DNA of 7,028 bases from Planctomycetota bacterium (GCA_026982835.1 JALSGI010000020.1:1-7028), one strand, 5' to 3'. Positions 1 through 5,682 are shown, counted from the first letter of the stretch. The notes: generated from the letters alone by a model not told the origin. Numbers and translations are program-made.

Positions 1-61
1 GCAAAACACGCTCCATGATGCCCTTGCTACCCCGAGCCGGCAAAGATGTAAAGTGCCGGAG

Positions 62-1084
62 CTATCCGCCCTGGGCGGGCTTGACTACCTCCTGGGCCCG
101 CACCTGGTTGGTACAGCGACCCGTCTGCTCGAACTGGGTGATGTTGCCCAGGGTGGTCTCGGCGATGGCCTGCAGGGCCTCGCGGGTAAAAAACGCCTGG
201 TGGCCGGTGACGATGACGTTGGGGAAGGTGAGCAGTCGGGCCAGCACGTCGTCCTGGATCACCTGGTCGGAAAGGTCCTGGAAGAACACGTCCCCTTCCT
301 CCTCGTAAACGTCCAGTCCCAGCGAGCCCAAGTGGCCGCTCTTCAGGGCCTGGATCACCGCCGGGGTGTCGATCACCGCCCCGCGGCTGGTGTTGATGAG
401 CATGGCTCCGGGCTTGAGAAGCTGGAGCGCGTCGCGGTTGATGAGGTGGTAGGTTTGCGGGGTGAGGGGGCAGTGGAGGGTGATGATGTCCGACCGGGCC
501 AGCAGCTCCTCCAACGGCACGTACTCCAGCCCCAGCTTCCGGCACTCGGGATTGGGGTGGGGATCGAAACCCAGCAGGCGGCAGCCGAAGCCGTGGAGGA
601 TGCGGGCCACCACGGCGCCGATCTTGCCCGTGCCCACCACGCCGGCGGTCTTGCCCACCAGGTCGAAGCCCATCAGCCCCTGGAGCGAGAAGTTGCCGTC
701 GCGCACGCGCTGATAGGCGCGGTGGATTTTGCGATTCAGCGAAAGAATCAGGCCCACGGTGTGCTCGGCCACGGCGTGGGGCGAGTAGGCCGGAACGCGG
801 ACCACCACCACTCCCAGCTCTTCGGCCGCCGGCAGGTCCACGTTGTTGAACCCCGCGCAGCGAAGCGCCACCAGACGGGTGCCGCCCTGGGCCAGTTGTT
901 CCAGTGCGGGCCGATCCAGCAGATCGTTCACAAACACGCACACGCCCGGGTAGCCGGCAGCCAGCGGAGCGGTTTGGGCGTCGAGCCGGGCCTGGAAGAA
1001 CTCCAACTGGTGGTTGTGCCGGGCGTTGGCTTCCTGGAGAAAGGCCCGATCGTAGGACTTGGTGCTGAAGACGGCCACCTTCAT
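62..1084 (-). CDS. ldhA: D-lactate dehydrogenase, LdhA-type 2-hydroxyacid dehydrogenase
   Basis: This 340-residue cytoplasmic enzyme of the D-isomer-specific 2-hydroxyacid dehydrogenase family probably reduces pyruvate to D-lactate with NADH, recycling NAD+ in fermentation. The cofactor loop GTGKIG is at residues 151-156, followed by the NAD-preferring Asp in LLGFDP (Asp174). The catalytic triad is visible: Arg234 in NTSRG, Glu263 after LDVYEE, and His295 in TGHQAF. ALRCAGFNNVDL (73-84), SLHCP-like TLHCPLTP (202-209) and QVIQDDV (274-280) closely match Escherichia coli LdhA as I recall it, and length agrees (about 330). The ATG at 1084 is chosen because homology begins at MKVAVFSTK and AAGGA lies 8 nt upstream (1093-1097). 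The frame stays open upstream to 1321, but there it reads through repeat DNA. It stands alone; the next minus gene is over 750 bp away. Other 2-ketoacid substrates cannot be excluded. Confidence 0.9.
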   Translation of the reverse strand: MKVAVFSTKSYDRAFLQEANARHNHQLEFFQARLDAQTAPLAAGYPGVCVFVNDLLDRPALEQLAQGGTRLVALRCAGFNNVDLPAAEELGVVVVRVPAYSPHAVAEHTVGLILSLNRKIHRAYQRVRDGNFSLQGLMGFDLVGKTAGVVGTGKIGAVVARILHGFGCRLLGFDPHPNPECRKLGLEYVPLEELLARSDIITLHCPLTPQTYHLINRDALQLLKPGAMLINTSRGAVIDTPAVIQALKSGHLGSLGLDVYEEEGDVFFQDLSDQVIQDDVLARLLTFPNVIVTGHQAFFTREALQAIAETTLGNITQFEQTGRCTNQVRAQEVVKPAQGG

Positions 1085-1209
1085 GGTTTCGGTCCTTGGA
1101 AAATCAGCCCCGGATGAACCACCGCCTGCTGGAAGATCAACATGAACCAAAGCGGCACCTTGGGCAACTGGAATCGCGGAGAGAAGGGCGTGCGCGGTCT
1201 TGGGGCTTG

Positions 1210-1366
1210 GGCGGGAGGGCGTGGAGGCTTGGGGGCTTGGAGGAAACGGAGCCCCGCACGTCAGTGCGGGGAGAAACAGTATCGACTTGCGGCTTGCGCC
1301 GGAGCTTCCGCTCCGATGCAAGAAAAAACGTTTCTTCTTGCAACCGGCGAGCCGCCGACTTCAGTC
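1210..1366 (-). repeat. Composite hairpin module, tandem copy 1
   Basis: This is the first of two near-identical 157-bp tandem units; the sense direction is minus by comparison with the plus-strand copy near 3770-3941. Read on plus it contains a pyrimidine/purine octamer tract (1210-1245), the palindrome CCCCGCACGTCAGTGCGGGG (1252-1271; minus loop TGAC), the stem CGGAGC/GCTCCG (1300-1315; minus loop GGAA), and a 26-bp palindrome (1317-1342) with arms TGCAAGAA/TTCTTGCA around an AAACGTTT core. The palindrome CCGCCGACTTCAGTCGGCGG (1352-1371; minus loop TGAA) forms the junction with copy 2. The one mismatch in the 26-bp palindrome is A-C on plus but a G-U pair on minus. It lies between ldhA and the DUF4230 gene, outside both. 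Confidence 0.9.
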
Positions 1367-1529
1367 GGCGGGAGGGCGTGGAGGCTTGGGGGCTTGGAGG
1401 ATACAGAGCCCCGCACGTCAGTGCGGGGAGAAACAGTATCGGTTTGCGGCTTGCGCCGGAGCTTCCGCTCCGATGCAAGAAAAAACGTTTCTTCTTGCAA
1501 CCGGCGAGCCGCCGACTTTTAGTCGGCGG
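1367..1529 (-). repeat. Composite hairpin module, tandem copy 2
   Basis: This second tandem unit is offset by exactly 157 bp from the first. Its parts are CCCCGCACGTCAGTGCGGGG (1409-1428), CGGAGC/GCTCCG (1457-1472), the 26-bp palindrome (1474-1499) and CCGCCGAC/GTCGGCGG with a five-base loop (1509-1529). I see only a handful of differences from copy 1 (for example aaacgg versus atacag near 1404, and one extra base in the last loop). The tandem duplication therefore looks recent or homogenised. No open frame with gene-like features crosses it. Confidence 0.9.
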
Positions 1530-1540
1530 AGAACGGCGAG

Positions 1541-1560
1541 CCGGGAGCGTCAGCTGCCGG
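1541..1560 (-). repeat. Degenerate hairpin with TGAC loop
   Basis: On the minus strand the arms are CCGGCAGC and GCTCCCGG, with loop TGAC and a single C-C mismatch. The loop class matches the module hairpins. The plus-strand sequence GCCGGGAGCGTC followed by GCCGGAG recurs at 6009-6029, inside the end of the RND permease gene. It directly follows the second tandem module and looks like a decayed or separate family member. Confidence 0.6.
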
Positions 1561-1682
1561 AGACAAGAGAAAAACACGCGCCAACTTGCAGAGTTGCTCC
1601 TTACAACTCGCTATTCCCCAATTCGCCATTCGCCACTTCTACCGCTCGCCGCTCGCTGCTGGCTACTGGCCACTTGGTTTCT

Positions 1683-1794
1683 CCCTCCGCTTACGCGGGG
1701 GGCTCCTGGTGATGCGCGTCAGCGTTTGTTCTCGCACTGGTGCGGAAGCACCGGCGCAAGCCGCACGGCGCAAGCCGCAAGCCGATTGGTACGG
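1683..1794 (+). repeat. Composite hairpin module, variant copy
   Basis: This is a plus-sense relative of the modules at 1210-1529 and 3770-4056, with the stems rearranged. The stem at 1683-1702 has loop TTAC (1691-1694); its eight pairs include T1686-G1699, which pairs as U-G in plus RNA but is A-C on minus. A degraded copy of the AACGTT palindrome follows (about 1715-1737, GCGTTTGTTCTCGCA). The stem GGTGC/GCACC has loop GGAA (1739-1752). The linker GCGCAAGCCGCACGGCGCAA and its continuation to about 1794 matches the linker of the other copies. Confidence 0.75.
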
Positions 1795-1818
1795 GCACCA
1801 GGTATTTCTCAAAGCCAT

Positions 1819-1838
1819 CTCGCCCCGCTTGGGACGAG
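1819..1838 (-). terminator. Hairpin just 3' of the DUF4230 gene, possible terminator
   Basis: In minus-strand RNA the arms CUCGUCCC and GGGGCGAG pair completely, with one U-G wobble and loop AAGC. On plus the same position is an A-C mismatch, so the structure favours the minus transcript. It begins five bases past the stop codon of the DUF4230 gene. There is no U-run after it in the minus direction, so it is not a classical intrinsic terminator. It could instead stabilise the 3' end, or be another dispersed repeat. Confidence 0.4.
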
Positions 1839-1842
1839 GTTT

Positions 1843-2514
1843 TTACACAGAGGCCGCAGTCGGGGCTGTCTGGTCGGAGGCTTGTTCCTCGGCAAACACC
1901 ACTTCCACTTCCGTCACCCCAAACCCACGAGCCAGCATTTCCAGGGTTTGCCGGGCCGAGGCGAGAATCTGCCCGCGGTTCTCCAGCACCATTTGCTGGG
2001 CCTTCTGTTCCACTTCGCTGCGGGCGGCTTGCAGGAGCTGGTTTTTGCGCTCTTCGGAGATCCCGGGCCCCAACACCGAAGTGATGTCGCCCAGCAGCCA
2101 GGGGAACCAGCGGCTGTTGCGCTCGTCGTAGAACTGAATTTGCCGGATGCTGGTTTTGTGCTGGCAAGGGGGGAGCACGAACCGCACCTGCCGCCCTTCC
2201 AACGGTTCGATACGGAAGGCCGAGTCTTGCAGGTCGAACAGCACTTCCACTTCGTACTCGATAATCAACGCCACCTTGGCCGAATCCAGCAGCCACTTGA
2301 ACAGTTCCTTCCAGCGGCCGGCAATGTGCTGCTCGGCGGTGACGATCTGCTGCACATACATCCGCAGCACGACCAGGTGCCCCACCTGGCGAATCTGTTG
2401 CAACGTGTGGCGGAAATCCGCCTCCGGCTCCCGGCGGCCCCGGAACATCCGCCACAGGGCCACCAGCAGCAATCCCAAACCCATGCCCACCAAGAGCACG
2501 ATCAACGTGTCCAT
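1843..2514 (-). CDS. Membrane-anchored DUF4230 family protein
   Basis: This 223-residue protein of unknown function has one N-terminal membrane segment (about residues 4-21, LIVLLVGMGLGLLLVAL) followed by a basic stretch (WRMFRGRR). The rest is probably a DUF4230 domain at about 38-195. Support for that family is the early hydrophobic strand GHLVVLRMYVQQ (45-56), the strand pair VALIIEYEVEVLFDL (81-95), the FVLPP turn (112-116) preceding IRQIQFYDE (123-131), and a long C-terminal helix (153-196). The tail after about 208 is Gln/Ser/Thr/Pro-rich. Family members are typically single-pass envelope proteins with no established activity. The family call rests on pattern recognition. The basic residues after the membrane segment would place the C-terminal domain cytoplasmic by the positive-inside rule, but a signal-anchor in the other orientation is possible. 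Divergently transcribed from the response-regulator gene. Confidence 0.75.
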   Translation of the reverse strand: MDTLIVLLVGMGLGLLLVALWRMFRGRREPEADFRHTLQQIRQVGHLVVLRMYVQQIVTAEQHIAGRWKELFKWLLDSAKVALIIEYEVEVLFDLQDSAFRIEPLEGRQVRFVLPPCQHKTSIRQIQFYDERNSRWFPWLLGDITSVLGPGISEERKNQLLQAARSEVEQKAQQMVLENRGQILASARQTLEMLARGFGVTEVEVVFAEEQASDQTAPTAASV

Positions 2515-2520
2515 CACGGC

Positions 2521-2527
2521 CTTCCTC
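2521..2527 (-). promoter_or_regulatory. Ribosome binding site deciding the DUF4230 start
   Basis: The minus strand carries GAGGAAG six bases before ATG (2514-2512). A GTG lies immediately upstream in frame (2517-2515) but would leave only three bases of spacing. The ATG is therefore the better start. Confidence 0.7.
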
Positions 2528-2941
2528 GCTTTCTAGCGTCGGCCCGGCAAAAGCCCGCTCCTTTTAGACCACCCGGGAGAACAAGCGGCTCCCTTGCGAA
2601 GGGGTGTTTTCCGCGGGCCACTGTAAGATTCTATGCCGCAGCCGGGCAAAGAAAAACATCCTCGCTGCCGCAATCCCTAAGCGAGTTCCCTACCCGAGTC
2701 TCCGGCAAGGGATGCGGCTGCCAGCCCCGATGTGCCCCCTGGGAGCCAATGCCAACTGGCACCCGGGAAAACGAACCATCTGGGGGAACGGATAAAGTGG
2801 AGCCACACATCCAGTTTTTTCCTGAAAAGAGTGTGTTTTTTTGCGTGTCCCGAATCTCCGGGTTTGCAGGCGGTTACAAGCAAACTCCGTCTTCTGCCAA
2901 AAAAAGAAGAAAGAAGAGGTTTTTTCCCCCATGCGGCGGAA

Positions 2942-2975
2942 TCACGTTCTATCTTGCTTACGGTAAGGAACGTGA
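2942..2975 (+). promoter_or_regulatory. Leader hairpin or operator upstream of the response regulator
   Basis: The outer arms TCACGTTC (2942-2949) and GAACGTGA (2968-2975) are perfectly complementary. An inner stem CTTGC/GTAAG (2953-2957 with 2963-2967) closes a five-base loop, leaving the three bases TAT bulged. The inner G-T pair is allowed in plus-strand RNA but becomes C-A on minus, so a transcript leading into the response-regulator gene would fold best. It lies 140 bp before the start codon. An alternative reading is a protein-binding dyad. The plus-strand A-run that follows rules out an intrinsic terminator in that direction. Confidence 0.5.
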
Positions 2976-3114
2976 CAAAAAAGCCAAATTGTGCGGATTC
3001 GACACATGATCGGTCTGATCCGGTGGGAATCTGTCCTTACTCCGCAGGCAGACTTGCCACGGCAGGCGCAGCGTTTGACTGCGGGGGCAGCAGCATGATC
3101 CTGAGGAGTTTGCC

Positions 3115-3651
3115 ATGAGTCGCGTGCCTGAATCCACCGAGACTCCTGCCCGACGGTACCAGTTGGCCATCGTGGACGATGATCCGGACATGGTGAATCT
3201 CTTGCAGCGGATCATCACCAAGGAGTTCGAGCCCCAGATCGAAGTGCACACCTTCACCGATCCCCTGCAAGCGAAAGCCTACCTGGAAAGCAACTGCTGC
3301 GACGTGCTGGTGACCGACATCCAGATGTCCGGCATGGACGGGCTGCAACTGGCCGAGTTTGCCAAGGCCCGAAACGCCTGGACCCAGATCATCTTCATCA
3401 CCGCCTACTCCACCCTGGAGCGGGTGCAGACGGCCTGGGAGACCGGCGGCAGCCACTACCTGCAAAAGCCCTTCAAAAAACAGGAAATCCTGGATGCCGT
3501 GGCCCAGGACATTGCCCAACGCGTCCACTGGCAACTGGCCATGCTGGAGACGTTTCGCCGGGCCTACCAGCACTACGCAGCCACCGAACCGCCTCCGATC
3601 CCGCGAACTTGCCAGCCGGACGAAGCGTTTTCTCAAAACGGCAATTCCTAA
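3115..3651 (+). CDS. Stand-alone response-regulator receiver protein
   Basis: This 178-residue protein consists of one CheY-like receiver domain (about residues 15-135) plus a helical and proline-containing tail, without a DNA-binding or enzymatic output domain. The key residues are all present: acidic pair Asp21-Asp22 in LAIVDDDPD, phospho-acceptor Asp68 in VLVTDIQMSGMDG, switch Thr96 in FITAY, aromatic Tyr115 and Lys118 in YLQKPF. The domain should be phosphorylated by a histidine kinase or phosphotransfer protein and signal through protein contact. The tail includes an extended helix (about 123-155) and ends with a low-complexity segment after PPPIPR. The start ATG has GAGGAG six bases upstream (3103-3108). 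No histidine kinase is adjacent, so its partner is unknown. It faces hemL convergently across a repeat-filled gap. Confidence 0.92.
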   Translation: MSRVPESTETPARRYQLAIVDDDPDMVNLLQRIITKEFEPQIEVHTFTDPLQAKAYLESNCCDVLVTDIQMSGMDGLQLAEFAKARNAWTQIIFITAYSTLERVQTAWETGGSHYLQKPFKKQEILDAVAQDIAQRVHWQLAMLETFRRAYQHYAATEPPPIPRTCQPDEAFSQNGNS

Positions 3652-3671
3652 AGAGGCCATCGGGGAGCTCT

Positions 3672-3692
3672 CCGCGGGCTTACGGTGCGCGG
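3672..3692 (+). repeat. Possible decayed hairpin with TTAC centre
   Basis: Outer arms CCGCG and CGCGG flank GGCTTACGGTG. The TTAC centre is that of the intact module stems, but the pairs next to the loop are broken. It starts 20 bases after the response-regulator stop and is probably a decayed family member. Confidence 0.3.
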
Positions 3693-3704
3693 CTGGCTGT
3701 TCAA

Positions 3705-3724
3705 CCGCCGGCTCACGCCGGCGG
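3705..3724 (+). repeat. Palindrome with TCAC loop
   Basis: The sequence CCGCCGGCTCACGCCGGCGG forms an eight-pair perfect stem with loop TCAC. The identical 20-mer recurs at 5877-5896, and both are followed by CTCGCCG. Compared with the CCGCCGAC/GTCGGCGG stem at 3770, the changed pair is compensated (A-T to G-C). Confidence 0.85.
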
Positions 3725-3728
3725 CTCG

Positions 3729-3769
3729 CCGCTCCTCCAAGCCCCCAAGCCCCCACGTCTCCAAGCCCT
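3729..3769 (+). repeat. Period-8 pyrimidine-rich tract
   Basis: Between two palindromes the plus strand reads as octamers related to AAGCCTCC: CGCTCCTCC, AAGCCCCC, AAGCCCCC, ACGTCTCC, AAGCCCT. The same octamer series follows the CCCCGCAC stem in the other modules (3910-3941, 4025-4063, and on minus in 1210-1245 and 1367-1402). Confidence 0.65.
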
Positions 3770-3941
3770 CCGCCGACTGAAGTCGGCGGCTCGCCGTTTG
3801 CAAGAAGAAACGTTTGTTCTTGCAGCGGAGCGGAAGCTCCGCCGCAAGTCGCAAGCCGCACGGCGCAAGCCGATACGGTTTCTCCCCGCACTTACGTGCG
3901 GGGCTCTTCAAGCCTCCAAGCCTCCACGCCTCCACGCCCCC
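3770..3941 (+). repeat. Full composite hairpin module, plus-sense reference copy
   Basis: This copy has all parts in order. CCGCCGACTGAAGTCGGCGG (3770-3789) is a perfect stem with loop TGAA. A 26-bp palindrome (3799-3824) has arms TGCAAGAA/TTCTTGCA around AAACGTTT, with a G-G mismatch. GCGGAGC/GCTCCGC (3825-3842) has loop GGAA. The linker (3846-3883) contains GCAAGTCGCAAGCC, GCACGGCGCAAGCCG and ATACGGTTTCT. CCCCGCACTTACGTGCGGGG (3884-3903) has loop TTAC. Four octamers of form A(A/C)GCC(T/C)CC end the unit at 3910-3941. It is the reverse complement of the 1210-1529 units in order. It fills the gap between converging genes, where it might act on both transcript 3' ends. Confidence 0.9.
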
Positions 3942-4056
3942 GGAGCGGAAGCTCCGCCGCAAGTCGCAAGCCGCACGGCGCAAGCCGATACGGTTTCTCC
4001 CCGCACTAACGTGCGGGGCTCTTCAAGCCTCCAAGCCTCCATCCCTCCACGCCCCC
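3942..4056 (+). repeat. Composite module, 115-bp direct repeat of the preceding half
   Basis: Positions 3942-4056 repeat 3827-3941 at an offset of 115 bp almost exactly. The unit contains CGGAGC/GCTCCG with loop GGAA (3941-3956), the linker, CCCCGCACTAACGTGCGGGG (3999-4018) and four octamers (4025-4056). The first two stems of a full module are absent. The loop of the last stem differs from its neighbour (TAAC versus TTAC) while both arms are identical. Confidence 0.9.
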
Positions 4057-4064
4057 AAGCCCTC

Positions 4065-4078
4065 GGTGCGGAAGCACC
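4065..4078 (+). repeat. Isolated hairpin with GGAA loop
   Basis: GGTGC/GCACC with loop GGAA follows the octamers of the preceding unit, just where the next direct repeat would begin. The stem has A-T changed to T-A in a compensated way relative to GGAGC/GCTCC. The same variant stem occurs at 1739-1752. After it comes ACCCAAGACCCAAGAC, then the end of hemL. Confidence 0.75.
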
Positions 4079-4117
4079 ATCCCCACGACCCAAGACCCAA
4101 GACGCCACATGCCGCAG

Positions 4118-5413
4118 CTACGGGGCAGCCAGTTGCTGGAGCACTTCGCTGGCTGCATCGACGGTCTGCTGGATCAGCTCCGGCGTGTGGGCCGCCGAGA
4201 CGAACAGGGCCTCGAACTGGCTGCAAGGCATGTACACCCCGCGCTCGATCAATCCCCAGAAGTAAGCGGCAAACCGCTTCGTGTCGCAGCCGGAGGCGGT
4301 GTCCCAATCCACCACCGGCTCGGGGCTGAAAAACAACGTGAGCATGCTGCCGCAGCGGGCCACGGTGTGCGGCACTCCGGCTTGGGTGGCCGCCTGGTCG
4401 AGCCCCTGGGCCAGTTGGGCCGAGAGGGATTCCAGTTTTTCGTACGGCGGGTTTTCTTTCAGCTCCAGCAGCGTGGCCACTCCGGCGGCGGTAGCCAGCG
4501 GGTTGCCGCTCAACGTGCCGGCCTGGAACACCTTGCCCGCAGGCAGCACGTGGTCCATCACTTCGGCCCGGCCGCCGTAGGCTCCCACGGGCAAGCCTCC
4601 GCCGACGATCTTGCCCAGGGTGGTCAAGTCCGGCTCCAGGCCAAAGAGGCTTTGCGCCCCGCCCCAGGCTACGCGAAAGCCGGTCATCACTTCGTCGCAA
4701 ATCAAAAGCGACCCGTGGTGGCGGGTAAGCCGCTGCAGGGCGTCGAGGAACTCTTGCCGGGGGAGCACGCAGCCCATGTTCCCCGCCACCGGCTCGAAAA
4801 TCACGCCTGCGATCTGCTCGCCGTGCTGGGCGAAGGCGTCTTCCAGGGCTTGCGGGTCGTTGTAGGGGAGCACCAGCGTATCCTGGACCGTGCCGGGGGT
4901 GACGCCGGGGGAGTTGGGCACGGCGAGCGTGGCGGCCGAGCTGCCGGCGGCCACCAGCAGGCTATCTACATGGCCGTGGTAGTTGCCGGCGAACTTGACG
5001 ATCTTGTTGCGGCCGGTGTAGCCGCGGGCCAGGCGAATGGCGCTCATGGTGGCTTCGGTGCCGGAGTTGACCAGCCGCACCTTTTCCACCGAGGGGACGG
5101 CTTCGCAGATCAGCTCGGCCAGTTGGGTTTCGGCCCGCGTGGGAGCCCCGAAGCTGGTGCCCCGCGAGGCGGCCTGACAGACGGCCTCCACCACGCGGGG
5201 GTGGGCATGGCCCAGGATCAGCGGCCCCCAACTGCCCACGTAGTCGATGTAGCGGTTGCCGTCGATGTCCCACAGGTAAGGGCCTTCGCCCCGGTGGAAG
5301 AACACCGGCGTGCCGCCCACGGCCCCGAAGGCCCGGGCCGGGCTGTTCACCCCGCCGGGAATGCGTTGAAGTGCATGCTGGAAGGCTTGCTGGCTTTTTT
5401 CTCGCGTGGGCAT
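4118..5413 (-). CDS. hemL: Glutamate-1-semialdehyde 2,1-aminomutase
   Basis: This 431-residue cytoplasmic PLP enzyme converts glutamate-1-semialdehyde to 5-aminolevulinate, the last step of the C5 route to haem and other tetrapyrroles. Visible hallmarks are RIPGGVNSPARAF (17-29), YIDYVGSWGPLILGH (55-69), NSGTEATMSAIRLARG (116-131), YHGH (145-148), EPVAGNM (207-213), the PLP-contacting Asp in DEVMTGFR (Asp240), the Schiff-base Lys268 in LGKIVGGG, and GTLSGNP (299-305). The C-terminal motif GVYMPCSQFEALFVSAAH (392-409) matches the family. Length is close to the usual 426-430. The ATG at 5413 is chosen because it sits about 16 residues before the conserved start; an upstream in-frame TTG at 5461 would add 16 non-conserved residues. 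No strong ribosome binding site precedes it (only GGGA). No other haem gene is adjacent. Confidence 0.96.
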   Translation of the reverse strand: MPTREKSQQAFQHALQRIPGGVNSPARAFGAVGGTPVFFHRGEGPYLWDIDGNRYIDYVGSWGPLILGHAHPRVVEAVCQAASRGTSFGAPTRAETQLAELICEAVPSVEKVRLVNSGTEATMSAIRLARGYTGRNKIVKFAGNYHGHVDSLLVAAGSSAATLAVPNSPGVTPGTVQDTLVLPYNDPQALEDAFAQHGEQIAGVIFEPVAGNMGCVLPRQEFLDALQRLTRHHGSLLICDEVMTGFRVAWGGAQSLFGLEPDLTTLGKIVGGGLPVGAYGGRAEVMDHVLPAGKVFQAGTLSGNPLATAAGVATLLELKENPPYEKLESLSAQLAQGLDQAATQAGVPHTVARCGSMLTLFFSPEPVVDWDTASGCDTKRFAAYFWGLIERGVYMPCSQFEALFVSAAHTPELIQQTVDAASEVLQQLAAP

Positions 5414-5521
5414 GGCGGTTCCCAAGGGCAACTCGTGGAGGGGGTGGATGGAGGGTCCCAAACGTGTCGCCCCCAGGATACCACATCCGAGCCGAAAGCT
5501 AAGAGGCTAGGAATGAACTCC

Positions 5522-5558
5522 GCAAGTGGATACTGTTTTTCCCCGCACCAAGTACGTG
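5522..5558 (+). repeat. Decayed composite module remnant
   Basis: The plus strand reads GCAAGTGGATACTGTTTTTC then CCCGCAC, matching the linker plus left arm of the CCCCGCAC stem in the modules (compare the minus strand of 1252-1290). The loop and right arm are altered to CAAGTACGTG, so the stem no longer closes fully. It lies about 110 bp upstream of the hemL start. Confidence 0.6.
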
Positions 5559-5599
5559 TTTAGCGTGCCAGCATAAGACGAAGCGCCCCCAGATCAAAA

Positions 5600-5616
5600 G
5601 CAAGCCGAAGGCTTGC
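5600..5616. repeat. Hairpin GCAAGCC-GAA-GGCTTGC
   Basis: A perfect seven-pair stem with three-base loop GAA. It is the first of six unlike hairpins packed into 5600-5821, upstream of hemL and downstream of the RND permease gene. Confidence 0.75.
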
Positions 5617-5627
5617 CAGCCTGGTAG

Positions 5628-5658
5628 CCGGTGGTCGTAGCGAAGCGGAGACCACCGG
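5628..5658. repeat. Hairpin CCGGTGGTC ... GACCACCGG
   Basis: Perfect nine-base arms (5628-5636 and 5650-5658) enclose GTAGCGAAGCGGA. The loop is the longest in the cluster. I see no protein gene here. Confidence 0.8.
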
Positions 5659-5682
5659 AAAGCACGGCCATTACCACACCCA

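Larger units (their letters stand above)
2515..3114. other. Divergent intergenic region, no gene seen
   Basis: These 600 bases separate two divergently transcribed genes and should hold both promoters. I find no convincing small gene, tRNA or member of the dispersed hairpin modules. It contains a short perfect hairpin CCCTT-GCG-AAGGG (2591-2603), T-runs at 2815-2820 and 2837-2843, a purine tract at 2899-2919 followed by TTTTTTCCCCC (2920-2930), and a strong hairpin at 2942-2975. It is visibly richer in A/T runs than the rest of the window. No sigma-70 -35/-10 pair with good spacing stood out. Confidence 0.6.

Noticed and set aside
37..59. Inverted repeat CCGGC/GCCGG just after the ldhA stop
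   Set aside because: Only five pairs with a 13-base loop and no U-tract; too weak to call a terminator in GC-rich DNA.
53..1117. Plus-strand open frame opposite ldhA
   Set aside because: It is a shadow of ldhA, whose minus-strand product has full catalytic and cofactor motifs.
1085..1321. N-terminal extension of ldhA to an upstream in-frame start
   Set aside because: The extension is translated from the repeat module and is not seen in the family; ATG at 1084 has a good ribosome binding site.
1096..3009. A long plus-strand open frame of over 600 codons
   Set aside because: It runs through repeat DNA and antisense to the DUF4230 gene, with low-complexity repeat-derived peptides and no domain; GC-rich sequence leaves such frames open by chance.
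3037..3891. Minus-strand open frame across the response regulator and adjoining repeats
   Set aside because: It mixes antisense of the receiver domain with repeat sequence, and no conserved motif is seen.
1210..4078. CRISPR array
   Set aside because: The repeats are composite palindromes with conserved internal linkers, not short identical repeats separated by unique spacers, and no cas gene is present.
5414..5461. Upstream TTG start for hemL
   Set aside because: It adds 16 unconserved residues; ATG at 5413 fits family length.
5462..5520. Sigma-70 promoter for hemL
   Set aside because: The best minus-strand candidate (TTAGCT, 16 bases, TATCCT) matches the consensus poorly.
4109..5563. Plus-strand open frame opposite hemL
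   Set aside because: It is antisense to a clearly conserved enzyme; its peptide is Gly/His/Gln-rich without family motifs.
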